From NCBI RefSeq assembly GCF_004348825.1, contig NZ_SMJU01000009.1, positions 202,114-266,113 on the forward strand: 64,000 nt of DNA, read 5' to 3'. Source of the stretch: Arundinibacter roseus (GTDB lineage Bacteria > Bacteroidota > Bacteroidia > Cytophagales > Spirosomataceae). Positions 53,788-63,681 of this stretch are shown here, piece after piece; position 1 is the stretch's first letter; each line of letters opens with the position of its first letter. The notes under the pieces were generated by a model. It had not been told where the DNA came from. It did not search any database and was given only the letters and a program-made list of their open reading frames with translations. The position numbers were made by a program, and so were the translations under genes.

Positions 53788-55548
53788 ATGGAAAGAAACG
53801 AAGCCAATATCTTAACCCTCGACGGGATGGAACCGGAAGTTCGGATTGAAACAAATGCCCTGATGAATGGCTCACACGCCGTCATCCGATCGTTGATTGC
53901 AGAAGGTGTGGACACCATTTTTGGCTATCCCGGTGGCGCAATCATGCCCGTATATGATGCTATTTATGACTATCAGGATCAAATATCGCATATTTTGGTA
54001 CGCCACGAGCAGGGCGCGGGACATGCCGCCGAGGGCTTTGCCCGTCTGTCAGGCAAAGTAGGCGTTTGCCTCGTGACGTCCGGCCCGGGAGCAACCAACC
54101 TCGTTACGGCCGTAGCCGATGCGATCATCGATTCTACGCCGTTGGTTTGTGTGGTTGGACAAGTCAGTAAGCACCTTTTGGGTACAGATGCTTTTCAGGA
54201 AACGGATGTAATCGGCGTAACAATGCCTATTACTAAGTGGAATTATCAGATCACATCTGCTGATGAAGTGCCTGAAATCATGGCCAAAGCTTTTTATATC
54301 GCCAAGTCGGGTCGCCCGGGTCCGGTGTTGATTGATATTACAAAAAATGCTCAGACAGAAATGATGAGCAAACCTTTCAACTACACTTTCTGCCACAAAT
54401 TACTGGGCTATCATCCGCGGCTAATACCTAAGGTAGATCAGATCCAAAAGGCAGCGGATGTTATTAATCAGGCCAAAAAACCTTTTCTGGTATTTGGCCA
54501 CGGAATCAAAATCGCCGGTGCAGAAAAAGAACTTCTGGAACTGATTGAAAAAACCGGAATCCCCTGTGCATCAACTCTTTTGGGTTTATCCTCGGTTCCT
54601 GTAAACCACCCTCTGTACGCTGGCTGGCTCGGAATGCATGGAAATTACAGCACCAATCGTCTGACCAATGAATGTGATGTGCTGATCGGTATCGGACTTC
54701 GGTTTGACGACCGCGTTACCGGCGATGTAACGCGCTATGCCAAACAGGCCAAGGTAGTGCATATCGAAATCGACCCGGCAGAGATTGATAAAGTGGTAAA
54801 GGCCGAAGCACCCGTAGTAGGCGATGCCAAAGAAGCGCTGAAAATGCTCATTCCGCTTTTAAATGTCAGTGCACACGACGAGTGGATTGCCCAATTTAAG
54901 GCTTTGGACGCCGAAGAGGAAGCCTGTATTACCGTACCTGAACTTGCGCCAACGACCGAAAAAATCAAAATGGCGGAAGTGATTCGGATGCTTTCGGACA
55001 AAACTAAAGGTGAAGCCGTAATTGTGGCTGATGTTGGACAGCATCAAATGGTTACCGCCCGCTACTACGAATTTAAACGCAACAATTCGTTTATTACTTC
55101 CGGTGGGTTGGGCACGATGGGCTACGCGTTGCCCGCTGCATTTGGCGCCAAAGTAGGCGATCCTTCGCGCGAAGTAGTGGCAATTATCGGGGATGGCTGT
55201 TTTCAGATGACGCTTCAGGAACTTGGCACGATTGCCCAAAGCGGATTACCTGTCAAGGCGATTATCCTGAATAATAACTTCCTGGGTATGGTCCGTCAGT
55301 GGCAGCAGCTATTTTTTGAGAAACGCTATTCTTTTGTAGAACTGCAAAATCCGGATTTTATCACCATAGCCAAAGGTTTTGGAATAGCCGGGCACACGTG
55401 TGCCCACCGTGACAATCTGAGCGATTCCCTTGATGCAATGCTAAGTTCCGACAAACCGTACCTGTTGGAAGTTCTTGTGGAAAAAGAAGAAAATGTATTC
55501 CCGATGGTTCCATCCGGTGCATGCGTATCCGAGATTCGTTTAAAATAA
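53788..55548 (+). CDS. ilvB: Acetolactate synthase, large (catalytic) subunit
   Basis: AHAS catalytic subunit (586 aa from the ATG at 53788; a TTG ten codons upstream also lies in frame). The TPP-activating Glu is in RHEQGAGHAAEGFAR, the FAD/pyruvate domain follows, and the TPP-Mg motif is IGDGCFQMTLQELGTIAQSG with NNNFLGMVRQW. It condenses two pyruvates, or pyruvate with 2-oxobutyrate. Works with the adjacent IlvN subunit. The N-terminal about 25 residues before the TPP domain are extra relative to E. coli enzymes. Confidence 0.95.
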   Translation: MERNEANILTLDGMEPEVRIETNALMNGSHAVIRSLIAEGVDTIFGYPGGAIMPVYDAIYDYQDQISHILVRHEQGAGHAAEGFARLSGKVGVCLVTSGPGATNLVTAVADAIIDSTPLVCVVGQVSKHLLGTDAFQETDVIGVTMPITKWNYQITSADEVPEIMAKAFYIAKSGRPGPVLIDITKNAQTEMMSKPFNYTFCHKLLGYHPRLIPKVDQIQKAADVINQAKKPFLVFGHGIKIAGAEKELLELIEKTGIPCASTLLGLSSVPVNHPLYAGWLGMHGNYSTNRLTNECDVLIGIGLRFDDRVTGDVTRYAKQAKVVHIEIDPAEIDKVVKAEAPVVGDAKEALKMLIPLLNVSAHDEWIAQFKALDAEEEACITVPELAPTTEKIKMAEVIRMLSDKTKGEAVIVADVGQHQMVTARYYEFKRNNSFITSGGLGTMGYALPAAFGAKVGDPSREVVAIIGDGCFQMTLQELGTIAQSGLPVKAIILNNNFLGMVRQWQQLFFEKRYSFVELQNPDFITIAKGFGIAGHTCAHRDNLSDSLDAMLSSDKPYLLEVLVEKEENVFPMVPSGACVSEIRLK

Positions 55549-55607
55549 ACCATCTTTCGCCTTTTCCTGACTTCCGATTTAATGCTATTTATTAATCCGA
55601 CATTCTC

Positions 55608-56141
55608 ATGACTACATATACCATTTGTGTTTTTACTGAAAACTCAATCGGCCTGCTCAATAAAATTACCATAGTTTTTACCCGCCGCCGGGTCAATATT
55701 GAAAGCCTTACTGTATCAGAAACTGAACGCAAAGGCATATCCCGCTTTACGATTGTAATCAAAGAAGAATCGCGGGAAAAGGTGGAAAAGATGGTCCGCC
55801 AAATTCGGAAAATCGTGGAAGTACTTGCCGTATTCGGATACTTAAATGACGAAATTGCTTTCAACGAAATTGCACTATTCAAAGTACCAACACCCGCCGG
55901 CGCCAAACGTCTGGACATAGAGACCATCAATAAAATCTACAAAGCCTGGGTTGTATATTGGGGGCTTGACTATGTGGTGATTGAAAAAACCGGATCCGAA
56001 GAAGACATCTTTGATTTCTTTAATTACATCAAGCCGCACGGCATTCTGGAATTTGTCCGCTCCGGGCGTGTAGCTGTTAGTAAATCCGCAAAAAGCCTGG
56101 GCGATTACCTTCCTGAGGCCGAATGGGAATACTATTTGTAA
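55608..56141 (+). CDS. ilvN: Acetolactate synthase, small (regulatory) subunit
   Basis: AHAS regulatory subunit of 177 aa that binds valine and activates IlvB. The N-terminal ACT domain (TTYTICVFTENSIGLLNKIT, then RRRVNIESLTVSETERKGIS) and a second domain (about 85-177) match the family. It follows ilvB after a 59-base gap. Start ATG at 55608. Confidence 0.94.
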   Translation: MTTYTICVFTENSIGLLNKITIVFTRRRVNIESLTVSETERKGISRFTIVIKEESREKVEKMVRQIRKIVEVLAVFGYLNDEIAFNEIALFKVPTPAGAKRLDIETINKIYKAWVVYWGLDYVVIEKTGSEEDIFDFFNYIKPHGILEFVRSGRVAVSKSAKSLGDYLPEAEWEYYL

Positions 56142-56195
56142 AGCCTGGAAAATCCCTCTAATTTTGGAAGGTCACAAGAATACTACCCTACACAC

Positions 56196-57956
56196 ATGCT
56201 CCTTCTTGAATCTTTAATTGATATAAATAGTCCGTTTGCGCTTTATATAACCGATGTATTACAATCCATTGGATTTATTAGAGGGGGGAAAAAGTGGGTA
56301 GTATTGGTCTTTTTATTTGAATTTTGGTGGGTCTTTCTATTTTTTAAACGACAAAAAGCAACAACGGTGGCCTGGCTTCGGCATGATGTACTATTTCTTG
56401 GGTCCCTGCTGTTAGGTATTTTTCTAATTAGGCTTCCTATGCTCAATTACTCTCATTTGGATGTAGATGAGGCAGATTGGCTCGTGGGAGCAGCAACTTT
56501 TTACAAAGATCCCTATTTCTGGAAATCAGTAGATGGTACTACAAGCGGCCCGCTCAGCATCATTCCACTGAGCCTGATTCCTCTTTTGGGAGGTGTGTTG
56601 AGTTATGTTTCTGTACGTTTGTTCGCACTCCTGGTTTACCTGCTCCCGGGAGTTCTGTTTACCTATTTAGGACTAAAAAATGTATACGGCAGAAACATCG
56701 CAACTTTAACTGTCATTCCTCTTGCTGGTGTCATGGCAGTAACCCAAAACCTGAATGCATACAATGGTGAATTTCCCATACTTTTCCTGACTGCATTGAG
56801 CTTTTATCTATATAGTATCACACCGAGCCGTTGGAAAGCCGCGTTTTACTTCTTTGCCGGGGTTGTCATGGGACTATTTGTCTATTCAAAACCACAGGCC
56901 ATTCCGTTAGGAATGATCATCGCTCTTGGTTTCTTATGGAAATTACTTAACATACAAGCTCCCGGGAAATATTGGCTGCTGTTTATTTTCGGTGGTCTTT
57001 TTCCGAGCATTCTGGTATCCATATACCTTTCAGCCAATCACTTATGGCTGGACTTTATCAATTCTTATATCTATAATAATTTATTCTACGGTGGTGTTCA
57101 CGGAGCTTTTGGAAATGATTATACCGCCGGAGACATTCTTAGCAAAATGCTCGATTACCTGGTGTCGCAACCCGAATACTCCTATTGGATGCTCACCGGA
57201 CTGGTTTCTTTTCTGATTGGTTTTCTGTTCGTCACTACTTCCTTTTTTCAACTAAACGATGATTCTGGCAGAGAACTACTTTTTGCGTTGTTCATGATTT
57301 CCTTTGCGTTCTTTTGCACCGTAAAACCATTGACATTTTTTTACCACTATCAGAATATTCTTTTAGTCCCGATAGCATGGCTGACAGGCACCTCATTTGC
57401 TACTGCACATCGGCTGTTTGGGTCTTTAAATGTCGAATCTATTGTATTTAAACCTCTATTAAAAAACGTTTTTATTCCTTTCTTTTTCGTGTTCACACTC
57501 TTGTTAGGCAGTATTCAGGCGATTGAACATACCGAACCCACGCTGTTTTTGCTTGGAGGTACTGAGGACAGGCGATCACTGGAAGCAAAAATGATTTCAA
57601 CGTATACTCAACCCAACGAAAAAATGGCTATATGGGGCTGGAATACACCTTTATTTATAGATACTCAACTGCTTCAGGGTACGCGTGACGGACATACACA
57701 TTATCACATGCATCCTATAAAATTGCAGGATTACTACCTCGAACGGTATGTAAAAGATTTAATTCAAAATCAACCCACCGTGCTTGTTGAAACCTTCATA
57801 GGCTACTCGGCACTAATTTTTGGAGCAGAGGGGCGGAAGAAGTTTGGTCTGGAAAATTATCCTGTCGTGTACGACTACGTGAAAACCCACTATGACCTGA
57901 AAGAGGATGTGAATGGCCAAACCAGAATTTTTGTTCTGAAAAACTCCACAATATGA
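56196..57956 (+). CDS. GT39/ArnT-like multi-pass membrane glycosyltransferase-type protein
   Basis: Inner-membrane protein of 586 aa with roughly 11-13 hydrophobic segments. The first periplasmic loop holds LDVDEADWLVGA with the acidic pair Asp91-Glu92, reminiscent of the catalytic D/E of the GT-C fold (protein mannosyltransferase/ArnT type), and a soluble C-terminal part (about 450-586) follows the helices. It would use a polyprenyl-linked sugar donor. Donor and acceptor are unknown. It overlaps the next gene by 4 bases and is embedded between ilvN and ilvC. Confidence 0.72.
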   Translation: MLLLESLIDINSPFALYITDVLQSIGFIRGGKKWVVLVFLFEFWWVFLFFKRQKATTVAWLRHDVLFLGSLLLGIFLIRLPMLNYSHLDVDEADWLVGAATFYKDPYFWKSVDGTTSGPLSIIPLSLIPLLGGVLSYVSVRLFALLVYLLPGVLFTYLGLKNVYGRNIATLTVIPLAGVMAVTQNLNAYNGEFPILFLTALSFYLYSITPSRWKAAFYFFAGVVMGLFVYSKPQAIPLGMIIALGFLWKLLNIQAPGKYWLLFIFGGLFPSILVSIYLSANHLWLDFINSYIYNNLFYGGVHGAFGNDYTAGDILSKMLDYLVSQPEYSYWMLTGLVSFLIGFLFVTTSFFQLNDDSGRELLFALFMISFAFFCTVKPLTFFYHYQNILLVPIAWLTGTSFATAHRLFGSLNVESIVFKPLLKNVFIPFFFVFTLLLGSIQAIEHTEPTLFLLGGTEDRRSLEAKMISTYTQPNEKMAIWGWNTPLFIDTQLLQGTRDGHTHYHMHPIKLQDYYLERYVKDLIQNQPTVLVETFIGYSALIFGAEGRKKFGLENYPVVYDYVKTHYDLKEDVNGQTRIFVLKNSTI

Positions 57957-59572
57957 CGTATTTATCAAAATTGAACGAAACTCAAAAAACCTGGCTCGGC
58001 TTTGTGCTCGTTGGACTTGGGTTATTTGTACTAAACTATAATCTGTTGGACCGCCTCGACATTATCAGCGATGATGATGACCTGTACTTTATGTTTGGCA
58101 TGGATTACCTAAAAGGCAAATACCGTGGCCCGGACGATGGCGCTCTGTATTGCCTGTGGCAATTGGCCATTCAGTTAATGACCAACGACGCCGCCCAAAC
58201 ATTTTATGTCAACTGGATCTTAATGACAATCCTGCCCACGATCGGCTTTTATGCCGTGATGCGGAGTATGAAAGTCAATATGTGGGTAAGCGTTTGGGTG
58301 GCACTTTGCTATACATTTTCGCTCATGAATTTCCCGCTTACGCCCAAATTGACGCACTTTACCATTGCTATTTTGCTCGGCGGAATGATCGTCGTTCGTC
58401 GGGTAGACGATTTACAGAAAAAACTTTTTTGGGGGGCTGTTACCATCTTTGTTGCCTCCTACGTCCGCCCCGAAATGTACGTCGGGTTGTGGGTCATGCT
58501 GGCGTGGCTGGCGTGGATTTCCTACACCCGCAAAAACTACCGACTGCTCCTCATCATGCTGGCAATCACGGTTGTGTCGGGGCTTCTTGTTGGCACGCCT
58601 ATTCGCGAAAACGACCGCAGTTTCTGGACCTTTAAACACCATTTTTCCATCAACTATGTGAGTTGGTATCCGGAAATAGGGTTGTCTCCATGGAATCATT
58701 TCAACGAAATCACCACTCAGGTTTTTGGGCATAAGCTCACGTCTCCGATGGACGCTTTCCTGACCGATCCGGCCCTTGTGATGCGGCACTTTTTCTTTAA
58801 TGTAGGCAATCTGGCCAAAGAAACTTTTACCTATCTACACGAAATGTTTGTGGTTCAGCTCTCCCAAATGTTCCGTTTTCCGCATCGGGGTTTGGTTTTA
58901 GTTGCCGTATTTCTGATCGTTTTGGCTTTGATCGATTACAAAAGAAGTTGGAAAACGATTAGGACCGCTCTGAAAGAAAATGCCGTTTTAGGTGCAATTC
59001 TCTTCGTGTTCCTGATTCCTTCGCTGCTTTCGACAACCATTATTTATCCGCGACCTCACTATATTTTATATCACTTTTTGTTGTACGTTCCGCTGATAGG
59101 GCTGTTAGTATCTAGCATTAAATTCCGGAAAATAGGGAGCCTGACCCAAAATTTCACCCTGGGCATAGCCGTACTCAACCTGCTGTTCATCAGTATTTTT
59201 CTATATCCCAAAGTACGCGAAGCCAGTAAAGATTTGCCCACACCCAACCGCGCCTTTGCCTTGATGTTGCAGGGGTTAGACATTAAGCAGGACGTGCGCC
59301 TATTGGGAGGAGATGCGCCGTTTACCTACCCGCGCTATGTAAGTCCAAACTGGAAAGATTTTTTCTATTTTGACATTCATCGACCCGAAAATTTCGCCAG
59401 GTTTGTCCAGGAAAAGGACATCAACTGCATCATCATTAATAAAAAAATGAATGACTACTTTGCAGGCGATTCTACCTATCAGGCATTTCGTCAATCTCCT
59501 GAAAGTCTGGATTTTATTAAAATAAAACAGACCTCAGAGCACCTAATTTACAAGAAAGAGCATTTACAGTAA
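57953..59572 (+). CDS. GT39-like multi-pass membrane protein, second of a pair
   Basis: Inner-membrane protein of 539 aa with about 11 hydrophobic segments and an acidic first periplasmic loop (DIISDDDDLYFMFGMDYLKG, with Asp40-43), the position of the catalytic acidic residues in GT-C enzymes. A soluble C-terminal domain follows from about 430. The start ATG overlaps the stop of the preceding gene (ATGA), indicating translational coupling. It ends 24 bases before ilvC. The two genes share architecture but little obvious identity, so a recent duplication is unlikely. Confidence 0.68.
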   Translation: MTYLSKLNETQKTWLGFVLVGLGLFVLNYNLLDRLDIISDDDDLYFMFGMDYLKGKYRGPDDGALYCLWQLAIQLMTNDAAQTFYVNWILMTILPTIGFYAVMRSMKVNMWVSVWVALCYTFSLMNFPLTPKLTHFTIAILLGGMIVVRRVDDLQKKLFWGAVTIFVASYVRPEMYVGLWVMLAWLAWISYTRKNYRLLLIMLAITVVSGLLVGTPIRENDRSFWTFKHHFSINYVSWYPEIGLSPWNHFNEITTQVFGHKLTSPMDAFLTDPALVMRHFFFNVGNLAKETFTYLHEMFVVQLSQMFRFPHRGLVLVAVFLIVLALIDYKRSWKTIRTALKENAVLGAILFVFLIPSLLSTTIIYPRPHYILYHFLLYVPLIGLLVSSIKFRKIGSLTQNFTLGIAVLNLLFISIFLYPKVREASKDLPTPNRAFALMLQGLDIKQDVRLLGGDAPFTYPRYVSPNWKDFFYFDIHRPENFARFVQEKDINCIIINKKMNDYFAGDSTYQAFRQSPESLDFIKIKQTSEHLIYKKEHLQ

Positions 59573-59596
59573 TCATAACCAATAAATCGTTTATCA

Positions 59597-60643
59597 ATGG
59601 CAAAGTTAAATTTTGGCGGAGTAGAAGAAGAAGTCGTAACCCGCGAAGAATTTCCTCTCGAAAAAGCACGCGAAGTATTAAATAGTGAAACAATTGCCGT
59701 TATCGGCTATGGCGTTCAGGGACCGGGCCAAAGTCTGAATATGCGCGACAACGGTTTCAACGTGATCGTTGGACAACGTCAGGGCGGCAAATCGTGGGAC
59801 AAGGCTATCGCTGATGGCTGGGTTCCGGGCGAAACTCTTTTTGAAATCGAAGAGGCGCTTCAAAAAGGCACCATCATTTGTTACCTGCTCTCGGATGCCG
59901 CTCAAATTGAGCTGTGGCCTACCGTAAGAGCAAACCTTACTGCGGGTAAATCGCTGTATTTCTCACACGGTTTCGGGGTTACGTACAAAGATCAGACGGG
60001 TATCGTTCCTCCCGCCGACGTTGACGTATATCTTGTTGCGCCGAAAGGATCAGGTACTTCATTGCGCCGGTTGTTCGTAGAAGGAAAAGGCTTGAACTCT
60101 TCTTTTGCTGTTTTCCAGGATGCTACCGGAAACGCCCGTACCAAATGTATCGCTATGGGCATTGGTGTAGGATCAGGGTATTTGTTTGAAACTGATTTTT
60201 ACCGCGAAGTTACCTCCGACCTTACCGGCGAGCGCGGTACATTGATGGGTGCTATTCAAGGTATTTTTGCTGCACAGTACGAAGTTCTTCGTTCAAACGG
60301 CCACTCACCATCTGAGGCATTTAACGAAACCGTTGAAGAACTTACGCAATCGCTTATGCCACTCGTGGCCGAAAACGGTATGGATTGGATGTACGCCAAC
60401 TGCTCCACCACCGCACAGCGGGGAGCTTTGGATTGGTGGAAGCCTTTCCGGGATGCAACCAAGCCCGTTTTTGAGCAACTTTATAATTCAGTAAAATCTG
60501 GCGAGCAAGCCCAAATTTCTATTACCCGTAACTCACAGCCTGACTACCGCGTGAAACTGGAAGAAGAATTGGCCGAGCTCCGTGAGTCTGAAATGTGGCA
60601 GGCTGGCACAACCGTTCGTAGCCTTCGCCCCGAACGCGCCTGA
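59597..60643 (+). CDS. ilvC: Ketol-acid reductoisomerase
   Basis: IlvC (348 aa), NAD(P)H-dependent, converts acetolactate to dihydroxyisovalerate. Rossmann motif IGYGVQGPGQSLNMRDNGFN and metal-binding/catalytic segments (GTLMGAIQGIFAAQYEVLRS, LPLV-type helices) are present. The form belongs to the Bacteroidota/eukaryote-like group (MAKLNFGGVEEEVVTREEFP N-terminus). It is separated from ilvN by the two membrane-protein genes and followed by a terminator. Confidence 0.94.
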   Translation: MAKLNFGGVEEEVVTREEFPLEKAREVLNSETIAVIGYGVQGPGQSLNMRDNGFNVIVGQRQGGKSWDKAIADGWVPGETLFEIEEALQKGTIICYLLSDAAQIELWPTVRANLTAGKSLYFSHGFGVTYKDQTGIVPPADVDVYLVAPKGSGTSLRRLFVEGKGLNSSFAVFQDATGNARTKCIAMGIGVGSGYLFETDFYREVTSDLTGERGTLMGAIQGIFAAQYEVLRSNGHSPSEAFNETVEELTQSLMPLVAENGMDWMYANCSTTAQRGALDWWKPFRDATKPVFEQLYNSVKSGEQAQISITRNSQPDYRVKLEEELAELRESEMWQAGTTVRSLRPERA

Positions 60644-60651
60644 TTTTTTCT

Positions 60652-60696
60652 GGTGGTTTAGAGAAGAAAGAATATTCTTCCCTAAACCACCTTTTT
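60652..60696 (+). terminator. Intrinsic terminator after ilvC
   Basis: Long imperfect hairpin: perfect 9-bp outer stem (60652-60660 and 60683-60691), extended inward by further pairs, followed by TTTTT at 60692-60696. It marks the end of the ilvD-ilvC unit; ilvA may use read-through or its own promoter. Confidence 0.8.
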
Positions 60697-60768
60697 CTAC
60701 CTCCCTTCCTTTTTTTCTTATAATGTTCGATAAATCCGTAATTTCGTTTGAACTACGAACGGAAGGAC

Positions 60769-62046
60769 ATGAAAGAAAGCGTCAACGAATCGACAACCAC
60801 TATTGCTTATCCCACGCTCGATGCGATATTTCTCGCTTCTGAGCGCCTGCGTACTATTGCCACGCACACACCGCTGATGCACAACCTCAATCTGTCGGAG
60901 CAGTTTGACGCAAACGTATATCTCAAACGGGAAGATTTACAGATTGTCCGCTCCTACAAAATTCGGGGCGCATATAATAAGATGGCGAGTCTTTCGGCGG
61001 ATATTTTGGCCAAAGGCGTCGTATGTGCCAGTGCGGGCAACCACGCGCAGGGAGTCGCCTACGCCTGCCGGAAAATGGGCGTTAAAGGAGCTATTTTTAT
61101 GCCAACTACCACTCCCGCTCAAAAGATTAAGCAGGTCGGAATGTTTGGTAAAGAATGGGTCAATATCCAACTTGTGGGAGATACCTACGACGACGCCTTC
61201 CACGCAGCGATGGACTATCAGGCCAACCACGATGCCACCTTCGTACACCCTTTCGACGACGTGCAGGTGATGGAAGGACAGGGAACCGTAGGCCTGGAAA
61301 TATTTAAAGATGCTGATTTCAAAATCGACTACCTGCTGATGGCCATCGGTGGCGGCGGCCTGGCTTCCGGTGTTTCTACGGTTTTTCAGCAACTTTCTCC
61401 CAAAACCAAACTCATTGGCATTGAACCGCTGGGCTCTCCTACGATGCAACGAGCCCTTGAAGAAGGACACGTGCTGACACTTGATCACATTGACAAGTTT
61501 GTAGATGGCGCCGCCGTGCGGCGAGCCGGTGCGATTACCTTCGAGATTTGCCGGCAGTACCTCGACCGTATTCTACTTGTACCCGAAGGGAAGGTTTGTT
61601 CAACTATTTTGCAGCTCTACAACGAAGAAGCTATCGTGGCAGAGCCCGCCGGAGCCCTAACCGTAGCCGCTTTGGATTTTATTCGGGAAGAAATCAAAGG
61701 GAAGAACGTCGTAGTCCTGATTGGTGGTGGGAATAACGACATTACACGCACCGAAGAGATTAAAGAGCGTTCGTTGCTGTATGAAGGCCTGAAACATTAT
61801 TTCATCATCCGTTTCCCGCAGCGTTCGGGAGCTTTCCGCGAATTTCTACATGTTTTGGGTCCCGATGTTGATATTTCACGTTTTGAGTATGTCAAAAAAA
61901 CCAACCGCGAGCAAGGGCCGGCGCTCGTAGGGATTGAGCTCAAATCCCGCGAAGAACTCGCTCCTTTGCTCCAACGCATGGATGAAGGCCGCATTGCCTA
62001 CGAATATATTAACGATCAGCCCAATATGTTTCAGTTTTTGGTGTAG
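60769..62046 (+). CDS. ilvA: Threonine ammonia-lyase (threonine deaminase)
   Basis: PLP enzyme of 425 aa from the ATG at 60769, preceded closely by ggaagg; an in-frame TTG at 60748 is an alternative. It deaminates threonine to 2-oxobutyrate, the isoleucine entry step. The PLP lysine is in VRSYKIRGAYNK and the glycine loop is AIGGGGLASGVSTVF. A single ACT-like regulatory domain occupies about 340-425, shorter than the two of E. coli IlvA. Co-location with ilvDBNC supports a biosynthetic role. Confidence 0.93.
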   Translation: MKESVNESTTTIAYPTLDAIFLASERLRTIATHTPLMHNLNLSEQFDANVYLKREDLQIVRSYKIRGAYNKMASLSADILAKGVVCASAGNHAQGVAYACRKMGVKGAIFMPTTTPAQKIKQVGMFGKEWVNIQLVGDTYDDAFHAAMDYQANHDATFVHPFDDVQVMEGQGTVGLEIFKDADFKIDYLLMAIGGGGLASGVSTVFQQLSPKTKLIGIEPLGSPTMQRALEEGHVLTLDHIDKFVDGAAVRRAGAITFEICRQYLDRILLVPEGKVCSTILQLYNEEAIVAEPAGALTVAALDFIREEIKGKNVVVLIGGGNNDITRTEEIKERSLLYEGLKHYFIIRFPQRSGAFREFLHVLGPDVDISRFEYVKKTNREQGPALVGIELKSREELAPLLQRMDEGRIAYEYINDQPNMFQFLV

Positions 62047-62092
62047 GTTATGAATCGATTTCCTACACCCTCGTAGTTACTAAATTTTCGCT

Positions 62093-62941
62093 TTGCTTCG
62101 CGTACCATCCGACATAAGTACTCAGGAGTTTGAGTCGCTCAAAATCCAGGACATGACCTTTGTGGCTTACCGCAACGAGGTGTACCCGTCGCGGTATGAA
62201 GTTTTCTTTGAAGAACATGCCGTGATTGTGGTGCTCGAAGGAGAGAAAAAATTTAGCAGTCCGACACAGGAAGTCCGGGTAAAAAAAGGCGATATTTTGT
62301 TTATTCAACGAGGATTTTACCTCATGTCGGAGTCCATTCATGAAGCATACAAAAGCCTGGTTTTCTTTTTTGATGAAAAACTTTTGAAAGAATTCGTCGG
62401 CTTACACAACGAACTTTTTGAGTCCGAATCGACCGGGCAGCCGCTGCAATCGCCCATTTTGTTGTTGCACAGCTCCGATACCTTCTCGCAGTTTGTGCAG
62501 TCTGTATTCCCTTATTTTCATTCCCAAACCAGCCTTAAAACACATTTTCTCCGGCTCAAATTTCAGGAACTACTCCTGCACCTGCTCGAAATTGATACAT
62601 CAGGGAAGCTCCAATCCATCTTGCTGAGCATTCATAAAGGTCAAAAAGCAGATTTACGTTTTTTGATGAATAGCTATTCGCTTAAACCCCTAACATTAAA
62701 TGAATTAGCACGTTTGTCAGGGCGAAGTTTATCAGCCTTTAAACGTGATTTTCAACAGGAATTCAATACCTCTCCCGCCCTTTGGATCAAGCAAAAACGC
62801 CTGGAACACGCAGATTTTCTCCTACGAACTACCTCTCTGAACGTTTCCGAAATCAGTGCGTCAATCGGCTATGAGAGCGTTTCTCATTTTATCAAAAGCT
62901 ACAAGGAGAAATATAGTTTTACGCCCAAAAGCAACCATTGA
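62093..62941 (+). CDS. AraC-family transcriptional regulator
   Basis: Regulator of 282 aa. The N-terminal half (1-165) is a cupin-like ligand domain (EEHAVIVVLEGEKKFSSPTQ, VRVKKGDILFIQRGFYLMSE) of the ExsA-like type frequent in Bacteroidota, and residues about 185-282 hold two AraC helix-turn-helices (LTLNELARLSGRSLSAFKRD, NVSEISASIGYESVSHFIKS). The start is a TTG at 62093 because a stop lies just upstream; an internal ATG at 62153 would cut the first strand. Ligand and targets are unknown. Confidence 0.85.
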   Translation: MLRVPSDISTQEFESLKIQDMTFVAYRNEVYPSRYEVFFEEHAVIVVLEGEKKFSSPTQEVRVKKGDILFIQRGFYLMSESIHEAYKSLVFFFDEKLLKEFVGLHNELFESESTGQPLQSPILLLHSSDTFSQFVQSVFPYFHSQTSLKTHFLRLKFQELLLHLLEIDTSGKLQSILLSIHKGQKADLRFLMNSYSLKPLTLNELARLSGRSLSAFKRDFQQEFNTSPALWIKQKRLEHADFLLRTTSLNVSEISASIGYESVSHFIKSYKEKYSFTPKSNH

Positions 62942-63063
62942 GCCAAAATCGCTATTCTTTGAGCGTTTTACGTTATAAGCGATTAAAGGATAATATGGAC
63001 TTTTGTAAGGTGGAAACTGAGTTGTGCTCCATTGACGTTAGCCTCTTTTAAGTGAAGTATTCT

Positions 63064-63540
63064 ATGGGTGATGTTTTTTCGCAATTGTATATTCATTTAG
63101 TCTTTTCACCAAAGCACCGGGAGGCTCTGATTCTTCCTGACTGGGAGGAAGAACTATACAAATATATTACGGGAGTTATTCAGCAGCGGGGACACAAACT
63201 TTTAGCAATTGGTGGAATGCCTGATCATGTACATATTTTTATAGGTCAAAAGCCCTCAGAGTCAATTTCTGATCTTGTGGTGGAAATAAAGACTTCATCA
63301 AACTTATTTATAAAAGAAAAGAAATTGAGTCGCCACAAATTTGACTGGCAAAATGGCTACGGTGTTTTTTCGCATAGCCGCTCGCAATTAAATGCTGTTT
63401 GTAAATATATATTGAATCAAAAAGAACATCATAAGAAAAAGACCTTTCAGGAAGAATTCATGAAGTTTTGTGAGGATTTCGGAATTGAAATTGGCAAAAA
63501 AGAATTTTTTACGTGGTTTGGTCAGGATGTACACAAATAA
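63064..63540 (+). mobile_element. IS200/IS605-type Y1 transposase (possible RAYT-like)
   Basis: Single-domain HUH transposase of 158 aa from the ATG at 63064 (a GTG at 63052 is in frame). The HUH motif is His55-Val-His57 in MPDHVHIF and the nucleophile is Tyr115 in KYILNQKEHH, so the active site is intact. Members cut and join single-stranded DNA at hairpin-marked ends. No tnpB/IscB gene accompanies it. Its stop codon abuts a tandem array of hairpin-forming repeats, which suggests that the repeats are its recognition substrates. Confidence 0.88.
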
Positions 63541-63681
63541 TTTGGGCTACAAACATTACGCCTCTCCGAGGCTTGATGGTCCAAACGAATTTGGGCTACA
63601 AACATTACGCCTCTCCGAGGCTTGATGGTCCAAACGAATTTTATCTACAAACATTACGCCTCTCCGAGGCTTGATGGTCCA
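63541..63681 (+). repeat. Tandem 49-bp repeats, array A (3 copies)
   Basis: Three copies with period 49 (starting at 63541, 63590 and 63639); the third differs at its first bases and breaks off near 63681. Each holds a core (63547-63572, 63596-63621, 63645-63670) matching CTACAAACRTTRCGCYTCTC and a small hairpin gcctc-tcc-gaggc. The array begins directly at the transposase stop codon. The core is the reverse complement of that in array B. Confidence 0.9.
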
